Shown one piece after another: positions 36,679 to 50,639 of a DNA stretch of 64,000 nucleotides. The position numbers and the translations under genes were made by a program. Source of the stretch: Paraburkholderia sp. FT54 (GTDB lineage Bacteria > Pseudomonadota > Gammaproteobacteria > Burkholderiales > Burkholderiaceae). How positions within the stretch are numbered: position 1 is the first letter of the stretch; the number at the start of each line of letters is the position of its first letter. The stretch is from positions 1,116,001 to 1,180,000 of the forward strand of contig NZ_CP134195.1 in the NCBI RefSeq assembly GCF_031585635.1, given 5' to 3'. The notes below the pieces were generated by a model that saw only the letters and a list, made by a program, of their open reading frames with translations, ran no database searches and was not told where the DNA came from.

Positions 36679-38373
36679 ATGCGATTTATCTTTAGTGCGT
36701 TGCTGGTCCTGACGCTCGCCGCTTGCGCGAGCCAGGGACCGACGACGAGTATTCCGAACACCGCAACCAATCCCGCCAGCCAGCAAGCCGTAGCAGACGC
36801 CCTTCGCAAGTCAGCCACCGCCAAAGAGACGATCAACGTCGATCAGGGCTCCGTCACTCAGTTGACGAGTGCCGACGCCGACCTTTGGGGCCGTATTCGC
36901 CGTGGTTTCCAGATGCCGGACCTGCAAACCGACCTCGTCGACATGCAGGTCAACTGGTATGCGCAGCGTCCTGATTACGTGCAGCGCATGACCGAGCGCT
37001 CGCAGAAGTACCTGTACCACATCGTCGAAGAGCTCGAGGCGCGCCATATGCCGACCGAGCTCGCGTTGCTGCCATTCATCGAATCGGCGTACAGCCCGCA
37101 GGCTTTGTCGGTGGCGAAGGCGGCCGGCATGTGGCAGTTCATGCCGGGCACGGGCCGCACCTACAACCTCAAGCAGAACATGTGGCAGGACGAGCGCCGC
37201 GACGTGCTGGCGTCGACCAGCGCCGCGCTCGACTATCTGTCGCGTCTGCATGACATGTTCGGCGATTGGCAGCTGGCGCTCGCGGCGTACAACTGGGGCG
37301 AGGGCAATGTGCAGCGCGCGATCGCCCGCAACGAAGCGGCGGGCCTCCCCACCGACTACCTCAGTCTGCGCATGCCGAACGAGACGCGCAACTACGTGCC
37401 GAAGCTACAGGCGGTGAAGAACATCGTGATGAACCCGCAAATGTACGGGCTCACGCTGCCGTCCATTCCGAACCACCCGTATTTCGTGACGGTGACCACC
37501 TCGCACGATATCGACGTGGACATGGCCGCCAAGCTCTCGAACCTGTCCGCGGACGAATTCCGTTCGCTGAACCCGTCGTTCAGGAAACCGGTGATTCTCG
37601 GCGCCACGCAACCGCAGATCCTGCTGCCGTTCGACAACGCCAGCGCCTTCGAGCGCAATCTGAAGACTTACTCCGGCTCGCTGTCGTCGTGGACCACGTA
37701 CACGGTTACCGAGCGTGCGACGCCCGCGGCGATCGCACAGAAGATCAGTGTCGACGCCGACACGCTGATGGAAGTGAACAAGATTCCGGTCGGCATGCGT
37801 TTGAAACCCGGTTCCACGATTGTGGTGCCGCGCGGTTCGGACGACGACGAAGACATCAGCGCCGACGTCGCTGAAAGCGCCGTACTGGCGATGGAGCCCG
37901 ACGTCCCCGATACGCGCAAGATGCTGATCCGGGTGCGCCGCAATCAGTCGATGGCGGCCATTGCCGTGCGTTACGGCGTGTCGGTTGGCCAGTTGAAGGC
38001 GTGGAACCGCACGCATCGCGACAGCGTGTCGCGCGGTCAGGTGATCGTGCTGCACGTGCCGGTCGGCAAAGCCATGCCGAGCGAGCCGGGTCCGGAACGC
38101 ATCGCGACCGACGTGCAAGGCGGCGGCGTCGAGAAGATCGGCACGCGCGTCGGAGACACCAGAAGCGAATCGCGCTACGAAAAGAAGAAGGGTCGTGGCC
38201 GGGCAGAGGTGGTGAAGGTCTCCGAACCGGTGGGCAAGGTCAGCAAGCCGACGGCATCCAGCGCCAACAAGGGCAAGGTGACCAAGGTGTCGGCATCCAC
38301 GTCCAGCAAGGCGTCGAAGGCTGCGGCAGAGAGCCACCCGAAGACCGTGGCCAACGCGAAGAAGGGTAAGTAG
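36679..38373 (+). CDS. mltD: Membrane-bound lytic murein transglycosylase D
   Basis: The 564-residue lipoprotein-like enzyme cleaves peptidoglycan to 1,6-anhydromuramyl products. MRFIFSALLVLTLAACAS is a lipoprotein signal with Cys16 as the lipidation site. The SLT domain (about 95-240) has the catalytic Glu in LPFIESAYSP and AAGMWQFMPGTGRTYNL. Two LysM domains follow, near 337-385 and 414-460, and the protein ends in a Lys/Ser/Ala-rich tail. The ATG at 36679 is preferred over GTG at 36661 because it begins directly at the signal peptide. Confidence 0.95.
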   Translation: MRFIFSALLVLTLAACASQGPTTSIPNTATNPASQQAVADALRKSATAKETINVDQGSVTQLTSADADLWGRIRRGFQMPDLQTDLVDMQVNWYAQRPDYVQRMTERSQKYLYHIVEELEARHMPTELALLPFIESAYSPQALSVAKAAGMWQFMPGTGRTYNLKQNMWQDERRDVLASTSAALDYLSRLHDMFGDWQLALAAYNWGEGNVQRAIARNEAAGLPTDYLSLRMPNETRNYVPKLQAVKNIVMNPQMYGLTLPSIPNHPYFVTVTTSHDIDVDMAAKLSNLSADEFRSLNPSFRKPVILGATQPQILLPFDNASAFERNLKTYSGSLSSWTTYTVTERATPAAIAQKISVDADTLMEVNKIPVGMRLKPGSTIVVPRGSDDDEDISADVAESAVLAMEPDVPDTRKMLIRVRRNQSMAAIAVRYGVSVGQLKAWNRTHRDSVSRGQVIVLHVPVGKAMPSEPGPERIATDVQGGGVEKIGTRVGDTRSESRYEKKKGRGRAEVVKVSEPVGKVSKPTASSANKGKVTKVSASTSSKASKAAAESHPKTVANAKKGK

Positions 38374-38461
38374 ACCAATAGCGGCTCACACGGTAGTGAC
38401 CACATGCGTTGCGGGGGGCAGCGCATCAATTGCGCTCCGATCACGCACCGTGCTTTTTTCC

Positions 38462-38491
38462 AACGCCGTCACCTGTGGTGACGGCGTTTTT
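38462..38491 (+). terminator. Intrinsic terminator after mltD
   Basis: AACGCCGTCACC (38462-38473) pairs perfectly with GGTGACGGCGTT (38477-38488) around TGT and runs into a T-run. Confidence 0.9.
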
Positions 38492-38585
38492 CATTGTGCT
38501 GATCATTTTGGGCAAAGGCGGCGCTTTTCCTTTATCTTTCGTGCTTCGCTCAAACCCATTCGGCCAGCCGCCCAATTCAAAACTC

Positions 38586-39827
38586 ATGTCGTCGACCCAG
38601 TTGCGCGTCTTTTTGCTGTTCTCCGCGGGGTATTTCGTTTCCTACGTGTTCCGCGGCGTCAACCTCGGCTTTGCGCCGTTCATCACGCGCGATCTCGGTT
38701 TGTCGGCCGCCGATCTGGGCTTGCTCACCAGTCTCTATTTCCTCGGCTTCGCGGGTGCCCAGATTCCGGCTGGCGTGCTGCTGGACCACTACGGCGCGCG
38801 GCGCGTCACCGCCGTCACGCTGCTGTTTGCCGCGCTCGGCATCTGGGTGTTCGGCGCCGCGCACGGCGTCGGCGTGATGATGGTGGGGCGCCTGCTGATC
38901 GGCGTCGGCGTCTCCGTGTGCCTTGGCGCCGCATTCAAGGCATTGGCGCAGCACTTCGCCGCGGCACGCCTGCCGCTGATGAACGGACTGGTGATGGCGA
39001 TCGGCGGTTTCGGCGGCGTGATGGTCGGCTCGCCGCTGACGTGGGTCCTGACATTCGCCAGCTGGCGCGCGGTCTGCATCGGGCTGGGTTTGCTGACTGT
39101 GCTCGTCGCGCTGGCGCAGTGGACGCTCGCGCCGGACACGAAGGAGACGCATCACCAGGCCGGCATCGGCGCCCAGTTCAAAGGCACGCTGCATATTCTG
39201 CGCAGCGCGGCGTTCTGGAAGATCGCGTCGTTTTCGGTCGTCACGCAAGGCGTCTTCTACGCGATGCAGTCGCTCTGGGTCGGCGCGTGGCTGCGTGACG
39301 TGCAAGGCTTCGAGCCGCGCGAGGCCGCCGCGCTCGTGTCGATTCTCGGCTTCGCGATGATGGCCGGCTGCGTAGGGTTCGGCGCGGCGGCGCGCAGTCT
39401 CGAGCGGCGCGGCATCTCACTCTATGCGTTTTGCGGCACCGGCATGGCGCTGTACGTTCTGACGCAGTTGCTGATCATGTTCAAGGCGCCGCTGCCGGCG
39501 GGTCTCTTGTGGGCGGCGTACGGAATTTTCGGCGGCACCGGCATTCTCAGCTACGCGGTCATGGCCCGGCACTTTCCGGCGCAGATGATCGGTCGCGTGA
39601 ATACCACGCTGACGCTGATCATCTTCCTGCTGATTTTCGGTTTCCAGATTGGCGTCGGCGCGGTGCTGTCGCATTGGCCGGCGAGCGGCGGCCATTATCC
39701 GGCGGCTGCGCATTTGACCGCGTGGGGCATTCTGGTCGGGCTGCAGGTGTTGAGCGCGATCTGGTACCTATTGCCGGGCCGCAAGCTGGTTCGTCCGGCC
39801 GAAATGCACGCCGAACAGGACGCTTGA
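38586..39827 (+). CDS. Major facilitator superfamily transporter
   Basis: A 413-residue membrane protein with about 12 hydrophobic helices. The N-terminal half has the MFS loop 2-3 pattern GVLLDHYGARRVT and an NLGFAPFITRDLGLSAADLG segment typical of the NNP/hexuronate-like or CynX-like MFS groups. The substrate cannot be deduced. The start at 38586 opens MSSTQLRVFLLFSAGYFVSY. The frame is open upstream to 38409 but passes through the mltD terminator, so it is not used. Confidence 0.88.
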   Translation: MSSTQLRVFLLFSAGYFVSYVFRGVNLGFAPFITRDLGLSAADLGLLTSLYFLGFAGAQIPAGVLLDHYGARRVTAVTLLFAALGIWVFGAAHGVGVMMVGRLLIGVGVSVCLGAAFKALAQHFAAARLPLMNGLVMAIGGFGGVMVGSPLTWVLTFASWRAVCIGLGLLTVLVALAQWTLAPDTKETHHQAGIGAQFKGTLHILRSAAFWKIASFSVVTQGVFYAMQSLWVGAWLRDVQGFEPREAAALVSILGFAMMAGCVGFGAAARSLERRGISLYAFCGTGMALYVLTQLLIMFKAPLPAGLLWAAYGIFGGTGILSYAVMARHFPAQMIGRVNTTLTLIIFLLIFGFQIGVGAVLSHWPASGGHYPAAAHLTAWGILVGLQVLSAIWYLLPGRKLVRPAEMHAEQDA

Positions 39828-40271
39828 GCCGCCTGGCACGACGCTTCGCCATCGCCCCCCATCCGTCGGCACTATCCCGATTCGCGCCCGCGGAAAAGCC
39901 GCAGAGCATCGTCCGCGCCAGCCTCAGCAAGGCTTTGAGCGATTTCGAACTGGGCTGTGCTGAGCGTCCACGCTATCTCGGATTTGGAAGGAAGGGCAAT
40001 TTCACGCTATAATTCCAAGGTTTGAGCTTATCAACCCGCACCCTAGCGCCTACCTCTCCCATACCGTTCATCCGCCGCGCGCCACCGGCGTAGCAAGCAG
40101 GGCTCAAGGCCCAGTTCCCAGCCGATCCGTCCACACAATGGACCCATCGCGCCCCTTGCAACGTCAACGGCAGTTCGCGAGCGAGTCTGCGCGCGCATTC
40201 CTGATGCGTTTCGCTGCGGCTCGCAGTCGGATAGACAGGTCGGCAACAGGGTGTTCCCCAAGGAGTCTCCC
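39828..40271. other. Leader and promoter region of carAB
   Basis: This is 444 nt with the carA promoter near its middle and a transcribed leader of about 250 nt. I saw no ORF with a ribosome binding site and no clear intrinsic attenuator. Confidence 0.5.
39984..40013 (+). promoter_or_regulatory. carAB promoter
   Basis: TTGGAA (39984-39989), an 18-nt spacer and a perfect TATAAT (40008-40013). Transcription from near 40020 would leave a leader of about 250 nt before carA. Confidence 0.65.
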
Positions 40272-41426
40272 GTGTTGCCGTCATTTTCTCCCGCTCTGCT
40301 CGCGCTCGCCGACGGCACGGTCTTTCGTGGTTACTCGATCGGCGCCCCCGGGCATACCATCGGCGAAGTCGTGTTCAACACCGCTATCACCGGCTATCAG
40401 GAAATCCTGACTGACCCGAGCTACGCGCGCCAGATCGTGACCCTCACGTATCCGCATATCGGTAACGTCGGCGTGAACGCCGAAGACGTCGAAGCTACGA
40501 AAGTCCATGCCGCCGGCCTGATCATTCGCGACCTGCCGGTTCTCGCGTCGAACTTCCGCATGGAGCGCACGCTCCCGCAATACCTGAAAGATGAAGGCGT
40601 GGTCGCCATCGCCGGTCTCGATACCCGCATGTTGACGCGCGTTCTGCGCGACAAGGGCGCGCAGAACGGCGCGATTCTCGCCGGTTCGGACGACGAAGCC
40701 AAGGCGATCGAACTCGCCCGCTCGTTCCCGGGCCTTTCGGGCATGGACCTCGCGAAGGTTGTGTCGACGAAGGAAACCTACGAGTGGACCCAGACCGAAT
40801 GGCGTCTGGGCGAAGGCTACGGCACGCAGAAGGCGCCGAAGTACCGCGTCGTGGCGTTCGACTACGGCGTCAAGTACAACATCCTGCGCATGCTGGCCGA
40901 ACGCGGCTGCCACGTCACCGTGCTGCCGGCGCAAGCCAGCGCCGCTGACGCGCTCGCGCTCAATCCGGACGGCATCTTCCTGTCGAACGGCCCCGGCGAT
41001 CCGGAGCCGTGCGACTACGCGATCACGGCCACCAAGGAACTGATCGAGCGCGGCATTCCGACCTTCGGCATCTGCCTCGGCCATCAGATCATGGGCCTCG
41101 CGGTCGGCGCCAAAACCATGAAGATGAAGACGGGCCATCACGGCGCCAATCATCCGGTGAAGGATCTGGACGATGGCCGCGTGGTGATCACGTCGCAGAA
41201 CCACGGTTTCGCGGTCGATGCCGACACGCTGCCCGCCAACGCCCGCGCCACGCACGTCTCGCTGTTCGACGGTACGCTGCAGGGCTTCGCGTTGACCGAC
41301 AAGCCGGCGTTCTGCTTCCAGGGCCACCCGGAAGCGTCGCCCGGCCCGCACGACATCGCCTATCTGTTCGATCGCTTCACTGCGTTGATGGATACGAAGA
41401 AGGCCAGCAAGACCGCAGCGGCATAA
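40272..41426 (+). CDS. carA: Carbamoyl-phosphate synthase small (glutaminase) subunit
   Basis: The 384-residue subunit hydrolyses glutamine and passes ammonia to CarB for carbamoyl phosphate, used in arginine and pyrimidine synthesis. The class I amidotransferase domain has the catalytic Cys near 267 in [15 protein letters not shown] and the His-Glu in [13 protein letters not shown] near 351. The start is GTG at 40272, with CAAGGAG at the right distance upstream. An upstream in-frame GTG at 40251 would bury that site inside the gene. Confidence 0.96.
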   Translation: MLPSFSPALLALADGTVFRGYSIGAPGHTIGEVVFNTAITGYQEILTDPSYARQIVTLTYPHIGNVGVNAEDVEATKVHAAGLIIRDLPVLASNFRMERTLPQYLKDEGVVAIAGLDTRMLTRVLRDKGAQNGAILAGSDDEAKAIELARSFPGLSGMDLAKVVSTKETYEWTQTEWRLGEGYGTQKAPKYRVVAFDYGVKYNILRMLAERGCHVTVLPAQASAADALALNPDGIFLSNGPGDPEPCDYAITATKELIERGIPTFGICLGHQIMGLAVGAKTMKMKTGHHGANHPVKDLDDGRVVITSQNHGFAVDADTLPANARATHVSLFDGTLQGFALTDKPAFCFQGHPEASPGPHDIAYLFDRFTALMDTKKASKTAAA

Positions 41427-41599
41427 AGCGGCAACAAGTCTCGGCGGCGCACGGCTCGCGCCGCGCCGCGCGTCATCGGCGCAGGCGCGACGCGCACATG
41501 GCGCACGCGCGGCGAGCCGCACCAGACAGAGCAGCGCGCGCAACGCCACGGCGGCGCGCGCCGACGGAAAGAATTCAGGAATACATTAGCGAGAGCGTT

Positions 41600-44854
<3,255 letters not shown>

Positions 44855-44884
44855 GGCTTCGAATACCTGTCCAAGATGTAAGTG

Positions 44885-44978
44885 CCGCGGTTAAGCGGCG
44901 TTCCGCAGGTGCTTGGCGCCGGGCTTTGCCTGGCGCTCTGGCCCCGGCGGAATGCACTTAACCGCGGTGATTTTTTTT
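44885..44978 (+). terminator. Multi-tier hairpin with T8 tract between carB and greA
   Basis: The outer stem CCGCGGTTAAG (44885-44895) pairs with CTTAACCGCGG (44957-44967). A middle stem pairs GCGTTCCGC (44898-44906) with GCGGAATGC (44947-44955). An inner stem pairs GGCGCCGGGC with GCCTGGCGCT around TTT. TGATTTTTTTT follows. It ends the car operon and lies about 30 nt before the greA ATG, so it may also sit in a greA leader. Confidence 0.75.
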
Positions 44979-45005
44979 ACGGCTGTTTTTTGCATAGAGT
45001 TGTTT

Positions 45006-45482
45006 ATGAGCACTGTTCCATTGACGAAGCGCGGCGCGGAAATGTTGCGCGATGAATTGCAGCGCCTGAAATCGGTTGAGCGTCCTTCGGTGATCAATTC
45101 GATCGCGGAAGCGCGTGCCCAGGGCGATCTGTCGGAAAACGCGGAATACGACGCGGCGAAGGAGAAGCAGGGCTTTATCGAAGGCCGGATCGCCGAAATC
45201 GAATCGAAGCTGGCCGGCGCGCAGGTGATCGACCCGGCGGCGGTGGAAGCCGACGGCCGCGTGGTATTCGGCGCGACGGTGGAACTGGAAGATCTGGATT
45301 CCGGTGCGTCTGTCAAATATCAGATCGTCGGCGACGACGAAGCGGATATCGACCATGGTCTGATCTCGATCAGCTCGCCGATCGCGCGCGCCCTGATCGG
45401 CAAGTCGGAAGGCGACGTTGCATCGGTGCAGGCACCGGGCGGCGTGCGCGAATACGAAATCATCGCGGTTAGTTACGTTTGA
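45006..45482 (+). CDS. greA: Transcription elongation factor GreA
   Basis: The 158-residue protein stimulates RNA cleavage in backtracked RNA polymerase. The N-terminal coiled coil includes the acidic tip in [22 protein letters not shown] and the C-terminal FKBP-like domain ends in [13 protein letters not shown]. The ATG at 45006 opens [18 protein letters not shown]. It directly follows the long carB-greA hairpin. Its stop overlaps a possible start of the next gene. Confidence 0.97.
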   Translation: MSTVPLTKRGAEMLRDELQRLKSVERPSVINSIAEARAQGDLSENAEYDAAKEKQGFIEGRIAEIESKLAGAQVIDPAAVEADGRVVFGATVELEDLDSGASVKYQIVGDDEADIDHGLISISSPIARALIGKSEGDVASVQAPGGVREYEIIAVSYV

Positions 45483-45493
45483 AGGCGGCTCCG

Positions 45494-46012
45494 GTGTCCC
45501 TGATGCCGCATCGATTTTTCCGGTTACTGACGGTGGTGTGGGTCGGTAGTCTGCTGACTATCGGCTATGCCGTCGCTCCCGTGCTGTTTACCTCACTCGA
45601 CCGGATGACGGCGGGCGCGGTGGCGGCGCAACTGTTTCGCATCGAAGGCGTGCTGGGTGCGGTGTGCGGCATATTGCTGCTCGGTCTCGCGAACCTACTG
45701 GTTCGACGCGGCAACCATGCCTATCGTCGTTTGCGCTGGCTGATCGTCGGCATGCTGGTGTGCGTGCTGGTCGGTTACTTCGCGTTGCAACCATTCATGA
45801 ATGCAATGCGCATTGCCGCGCTCGAAGCGGGCAGTGATGTCGGACATTCAGCTTATGCGACGCGCTTCGGCATTCTGCATGGCGTGTCGAGTCTGTTCTA
45901 TCTGATTGAAAGTCTGCTGGGCGTGGCGCTGGTGTGGAAACTGCCTGCGGGCGCAGGCGTTGTGGCGGCGGAGCAGGGTACTCGCAATACGGCGGGGAAG
46001 ATCGCAGGCTGA
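45494..46012 (+). CDS. DUF4149-family membrane protein
   Basis: A protein of about 172 residues with four membrane helices (FFRLLTVVWVGSLLTIGYAVAP at the N-terminus, then near 50-70, 80-100 and 135-155) and the DUF4149 text PVLFTSLDRMTAGAVAAQLF. The function is unknown; members often lie next to greA and yhbY, as here. Start uncertain: GTG at 45494 has AAGGCGG 5 nt upstream; ATG at 45503 and TTG at 45479 (overlapping the greA stop) are alternatives. Confidence 0.8.
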   Translation: MSLMPHRFFRLLTVVWVGSLLTIGYAVAPVLFTSLDRMTAGAVAAQLFRIEGVLGAVCGILLLGLANLLVRRGNHAYRRLRWLIVGMLVCVLVGYFALQPFMNAMRIAALEAGSDVGHSAYATRFGILHGVSSLFYLIESLLGVALVWKLPAGAGVVAAEQGTRNTAGKIAG

Positions 46013-46156
46013 CACAACCAGCCGAGGCCGCTTTCCGGCGCTCGAGTGTACAAACCGGGCGCGGCGAGCTTGCGGAGCAACTCTGAGTTTCGTCCAGGCG
46101 TTGCTCAAGCAGCCCACGCCAGGGTGCGGACACCGCCCGCACCGCTCATCATTCGC

Positions 46157-46684
46157 TTATTTCGACGACTGATGCGAGCGCTTCGCACTGGTTTGACGCT
46201 TCTTGGCGCGCTTGATGTTGCCGCCTTGCGTCACGCGTTCATTGCCGCGCACCACGACGGCTTTGGCCTTCGGTTTGCGCATCGGGATTTCACTGGGCTT
46301 CACCACCGTCACGACGCGCGGCGCGCGGCCCTTACCCGGTTTGGCTTCCACCGCGGCTTCGCGGGCGCTCGGCAAGGCGCCGCGCTTGGCCTTCACCGCC
46401 GGCTGTGCGGCTTCCGGCTTCCAGATCACCAGCAGCTTGCCGATATGCTGGATCGGCGCCGCGTTCAGCTTGTCGCAGATTTCTTCATAGATCGCGATGC
46501 GTTCTTCGCGTTCGTCGCCGAACACGCGGATTTTGATCAACTGATGAGCGCCAAGGTGGACCTTGATCTCGGAGAGCACGGCGTCGGTCAAACCTTCGGC
46601 GCCGACGAGCACGACCGGTTTGAGCGCATGTGCCTGTGAGCGCAACTCGGCGCGTTGGTCGGAAGAGACTTTGAGGGCGGGCAT
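46157..46684 (-). CDS. yhbY: YhbY/CRS1-type RNA-binding protein with basic tail
   Basis: Residues 1-95 form a CRM (YhbY) RNA-binding domain: ELRSQAHALKPVVLVGAEGL, the GxxG-type loop in LGAHQLIKIRV, and DKLNAAPIQHIGKLLVIWKP. E. coli YhbY binds pre-50S particles. Here the protein is 175 residues rather than about 97. The added about 80 residues are Lys/Arg/Ala/Pro rich with no evident fold. It is divergent from rlmE, conserving the yhbY-rlmE-ftsH neighbourhood. Confidence 0.9.
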   Translation of the reverse strand: MPALKVSSDQRAELRSQAHALKPVVLVGAEGLTDAVLSEIKVHLGAHQLIKIRVFGDEREERIAIYEEICDKLNAAPIQHIGKLLVIWKPEAAQPAVKAKRGALPSAREAAVEAKPGKGRAPRVVTVVKPSEIPMRKPKAKAVVVRGNERVTQGGNIKRAKKRQTSAKRSHQSSK

Positions 46685-46886
46685 GGAAAGTGTGAGACTC
46701 GACTAAAATGGCGGCACCTGCGTTTCCAACCGGTTGGCCGATGTTTTGGTCGATTGGGTGATTCGGCAGGGCGGCGCGTCAGAACAACAGGATCGCGGAT
46801 GACTGCCAGTTTTGGCGGTGTCCGCGCGAAATAACCGCGTATTATCCCCTAAAGCGCCACATCACGCAGCAAGAGTTCAACCTTTA

Positions 46887-47549
46887 ATGGCAAAAAACAA
46901 GTTCAACACGGCGTGGCTGCATGACCACATCAACGATCCGTACGTGAAAATGGCGCAGCGGGAGGGCTATCGCGCCCGCGCAGCCTACAAGCTCAAGGAA
47001 ATCGACGAGCAGGACAAGCTGATCCGCCCGGGGCAGGTCATCGTCGACCTCGGCTCGACGCCGGGCAGTTGGAGTCAGTACGCCCGCAACAAACTCGCCA
47101 AAGGCTCCCAGCGCGACGCTGAGCGTGAAGGCGGCATCGACGGCACGATCATCGCGCTTGATCTCCTGCCGATGGAACCGGTCGCCGACGTCCATTTCAT
47201 TCAGGGTGACTTCCGCGAAGACTCGGTTTTGCTGCAACTCGAAGAATTGGTCGGAGAACGCCAGGTTGATCTTGTAATTTCGGATATGGCGCCCAACCTG
47301 TCGGGGGTGGCGGTGGCGGATGCGGCGCGAATCGAGCATTTATGCGATCTCGCGCTGGAATTCTCACAAAATCACCTGAAGTCGGATGGTGCCCTTTTAG
47401 TCAAATGTTTTCACGGCAGCGGTTACAGCCAGATTGTCGAAAAGTTCAAGCATCAATTTAAGGTGGTGGCGGCCCGCAAGCCGAAAGCTTCGCGGGACAA
47501 GTCGTCAGAAACGTTTATTTTGGGTAAGCATCTCAAGCGCCCCGCATAG
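46887..47549 (+). CDS. rlmE: 23S rRNA (uridine-2'-O)-methyltransferase RlmE
   Basis: The 220-residue FtsJ/RrmJ enzyme methylates U2552 of 23S rRNA in the 50S particle. The SAM motif is [16 protein letters not shown], the catalytic Asp lies in [13 protein letters not shown] and the catalytic Lys in [11 protein letters not shown]. The ATG at 46887 opens [20 protein letters not shown]. The frame is open upstream without relevant sequence. It is 189 nt before ftsH. Confidence 0.97.
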   Translation: MAKNKFNTAWLHDHINDPYVKMAQREGYRARAAYKLKEIDEQDKLIRPGQVIVDLGSTPGSWSQYARNKLAKGSQRDAEREGGIDGTIIALDLLPMEPVADVHFIQGDFREDSVLLQLEELVGERQVDLVISDMAPNLSGVAVADAARIEHLCDLALEFSQNHLKSDGALLVKCFHGSGYSQIVEKFKHQFKVVAARKPKASRDKSSETFILGKHLKRPA

Positions 47550-47738
47550 AGGCGCTGCAGGACGGTTCCGCATCTGCCGATAATGCGATCATGGCCTCGG
47601 AAACGGGTGCGGCAATGGCTCGCTGCGCTATTTCTGCGGTAGTGAAACCTTATGGCAGGGGTCTGCGGACTGGATTAGAATGCTTTCGTGGTGCCGCAAG
47701 GCAAATGTAGGCGCCCGTCTAAGTGAAGGAGTGGTGCT

Positions 47739-49628
<1,890 letters not shown>

Positions 49629-49648
49629 TAGACGACCAGTAGAAAGTG

Positions 49649-49679
49649 CGGGCCGGTGTGTTTCACACCGGCCCGTTTT
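49649..49679 (+). terminator. Intrinsic terminator after ftsH
   Basis: CGGGCCGGTGTG (49649-49660) pairs with CACACCGGCCCG (49664-49675) around TTT, then TTTT. Confidence 0.9.
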
Positions 49680-49711
49680 GCATTTATCCGTTTTGCGTGA
49701 AGCACCACCAC

Positions 49712-50611
49712 GTGTCGAAAGTCGAATTCCCTTCTTTGCCTATTCCCGAGCCGCTCCAGTGTGGCCGCTTCAAGTTGACCTTTGAACGCCCGCTGGTCAT
49801 GGGCATCCTGAACGTCACACCCGATTCTTTTTCCGACGGCGGCAAATACGCGATGTGCGGCGATGCGTTGCGCCAGGCCGAGCGTATGATGCTCGACGGC
49901 GCGGACATCATCGATATCGGCGGCGAGTCGACGCGTCCCGGCGCACCGCCGGTGCCGCTCGACGAAGAACTGGAGCGGGTGATCCCGCTCGTCGAGCAAC
50001 TGCGCGGCGCGAATGTGCCGTTGTCGATCGACACGTACAAGCCTGAAGTGATGCGCCACACGTTGGCCGCGGGCGCGGATCTGATCAACGACATCTGGGG
50101 TTTCCGGATGCCCGGCGCAATCGACGCTGTACGCGACAGTGACTGCGGCCTGTGCGTCATGCACATGCTTGGTGAGCCGCAGACCATGCAGCTCGGCGAG
50201 CCCGTCTACGATGACGTGGTGAGCGCAGTTCGCAATTTTCTCGAGGAGCGTGTCGTGGCGCTCGAACAGGCGGGCATCGTACGTGCTCGTATCAGCGTGG
50301 ACCCAGGTTTTGGCTTCGGCAAGGCTGTAGTCGAGCATAATTACGCGCTGCTCGCGCACCTGCCGGAAACGGCGCCGCGAGCCGAGCCGCCGTACCCGAT
50401 TCTTGCCGGCATGTCGCGTAAGTCGATGGTCGGCGCGGTAGTGGGACGCCCGGCGTCGGAACGCGTTGCGGGCAGTATTGCGGCGGCGGTGTGCGCCGCT
50501 GAACGGGGCGCTTCGATTCTGCGCGTGCACGACGTCGCGCAAACAGTAGATGCATTGAAAGTATGGGCAGCCATGCACGAAGCGGCGAAGCACGGCCGCG
50601 CGCGCGGCTGA
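49712..50611 (+). CDS. folP: Dihydropteroate synthase
   Basis: A TIM-barrel enzyme of about 299 residues that joins p-aminobenzoate to the pterin pyrophosphate in folate synthesis and is the sulfonamide target. The pterin-site motifs MGILNVTPDSFSDGG and IDIGGESTRPGA, the LINDIWGF segment and ISVDPGFGFGKAVVEHN are intact. The start is uncertain: GTG at 49712 is chosen because the frame's earlier part overlaps the ftsH terminator; GTG at 49697 is an alternative. glmM follows after 28 nt. Confidence 0.95.
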   Translation: MSKVEFPSLPIPEPLQCGRFKLTFERPLVMGILNVTPDSFSDGGKYAMCGDALRQAERMMLDGADIIDIGGESTRPGAPPVPLDEELERVIPLVEQLRGANVPLSIDTYKPEVMRHTLAAGADLINDIWGFRMPGAIDAVRDSDCGLCVMHMLGEPQTMQLGEPVYDDVVSAVRNFLEERVVALEQAGIVRARISVDPGFGFGKAVVEHNYALLAHLPETAPRAEPPYPILAGMSRKSMVGAVVGRPASERVAGSIAAAVCAAERGASILRVHDVAQTVDALKVWAAMHEAAKHGRARG

Positions 50612-50639
50612 ACCCGCAAGCCAAGGAGGAAGATAAAAC

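Noticed and set aside
36661..36679. GTG at 36661 as mltD start
   Set aside because: It would put six charged residues before the lipoprotein signal peptide; the ATG at 36679 begins directly at the signal.
40138..40410. Arg-rich open frame in the carA leader, considered as an arginine-sensing leader peptide
   Set aside because: It has no ribosome binding site, runs out of frame far into carA, and Arg richness is expected from high GC.
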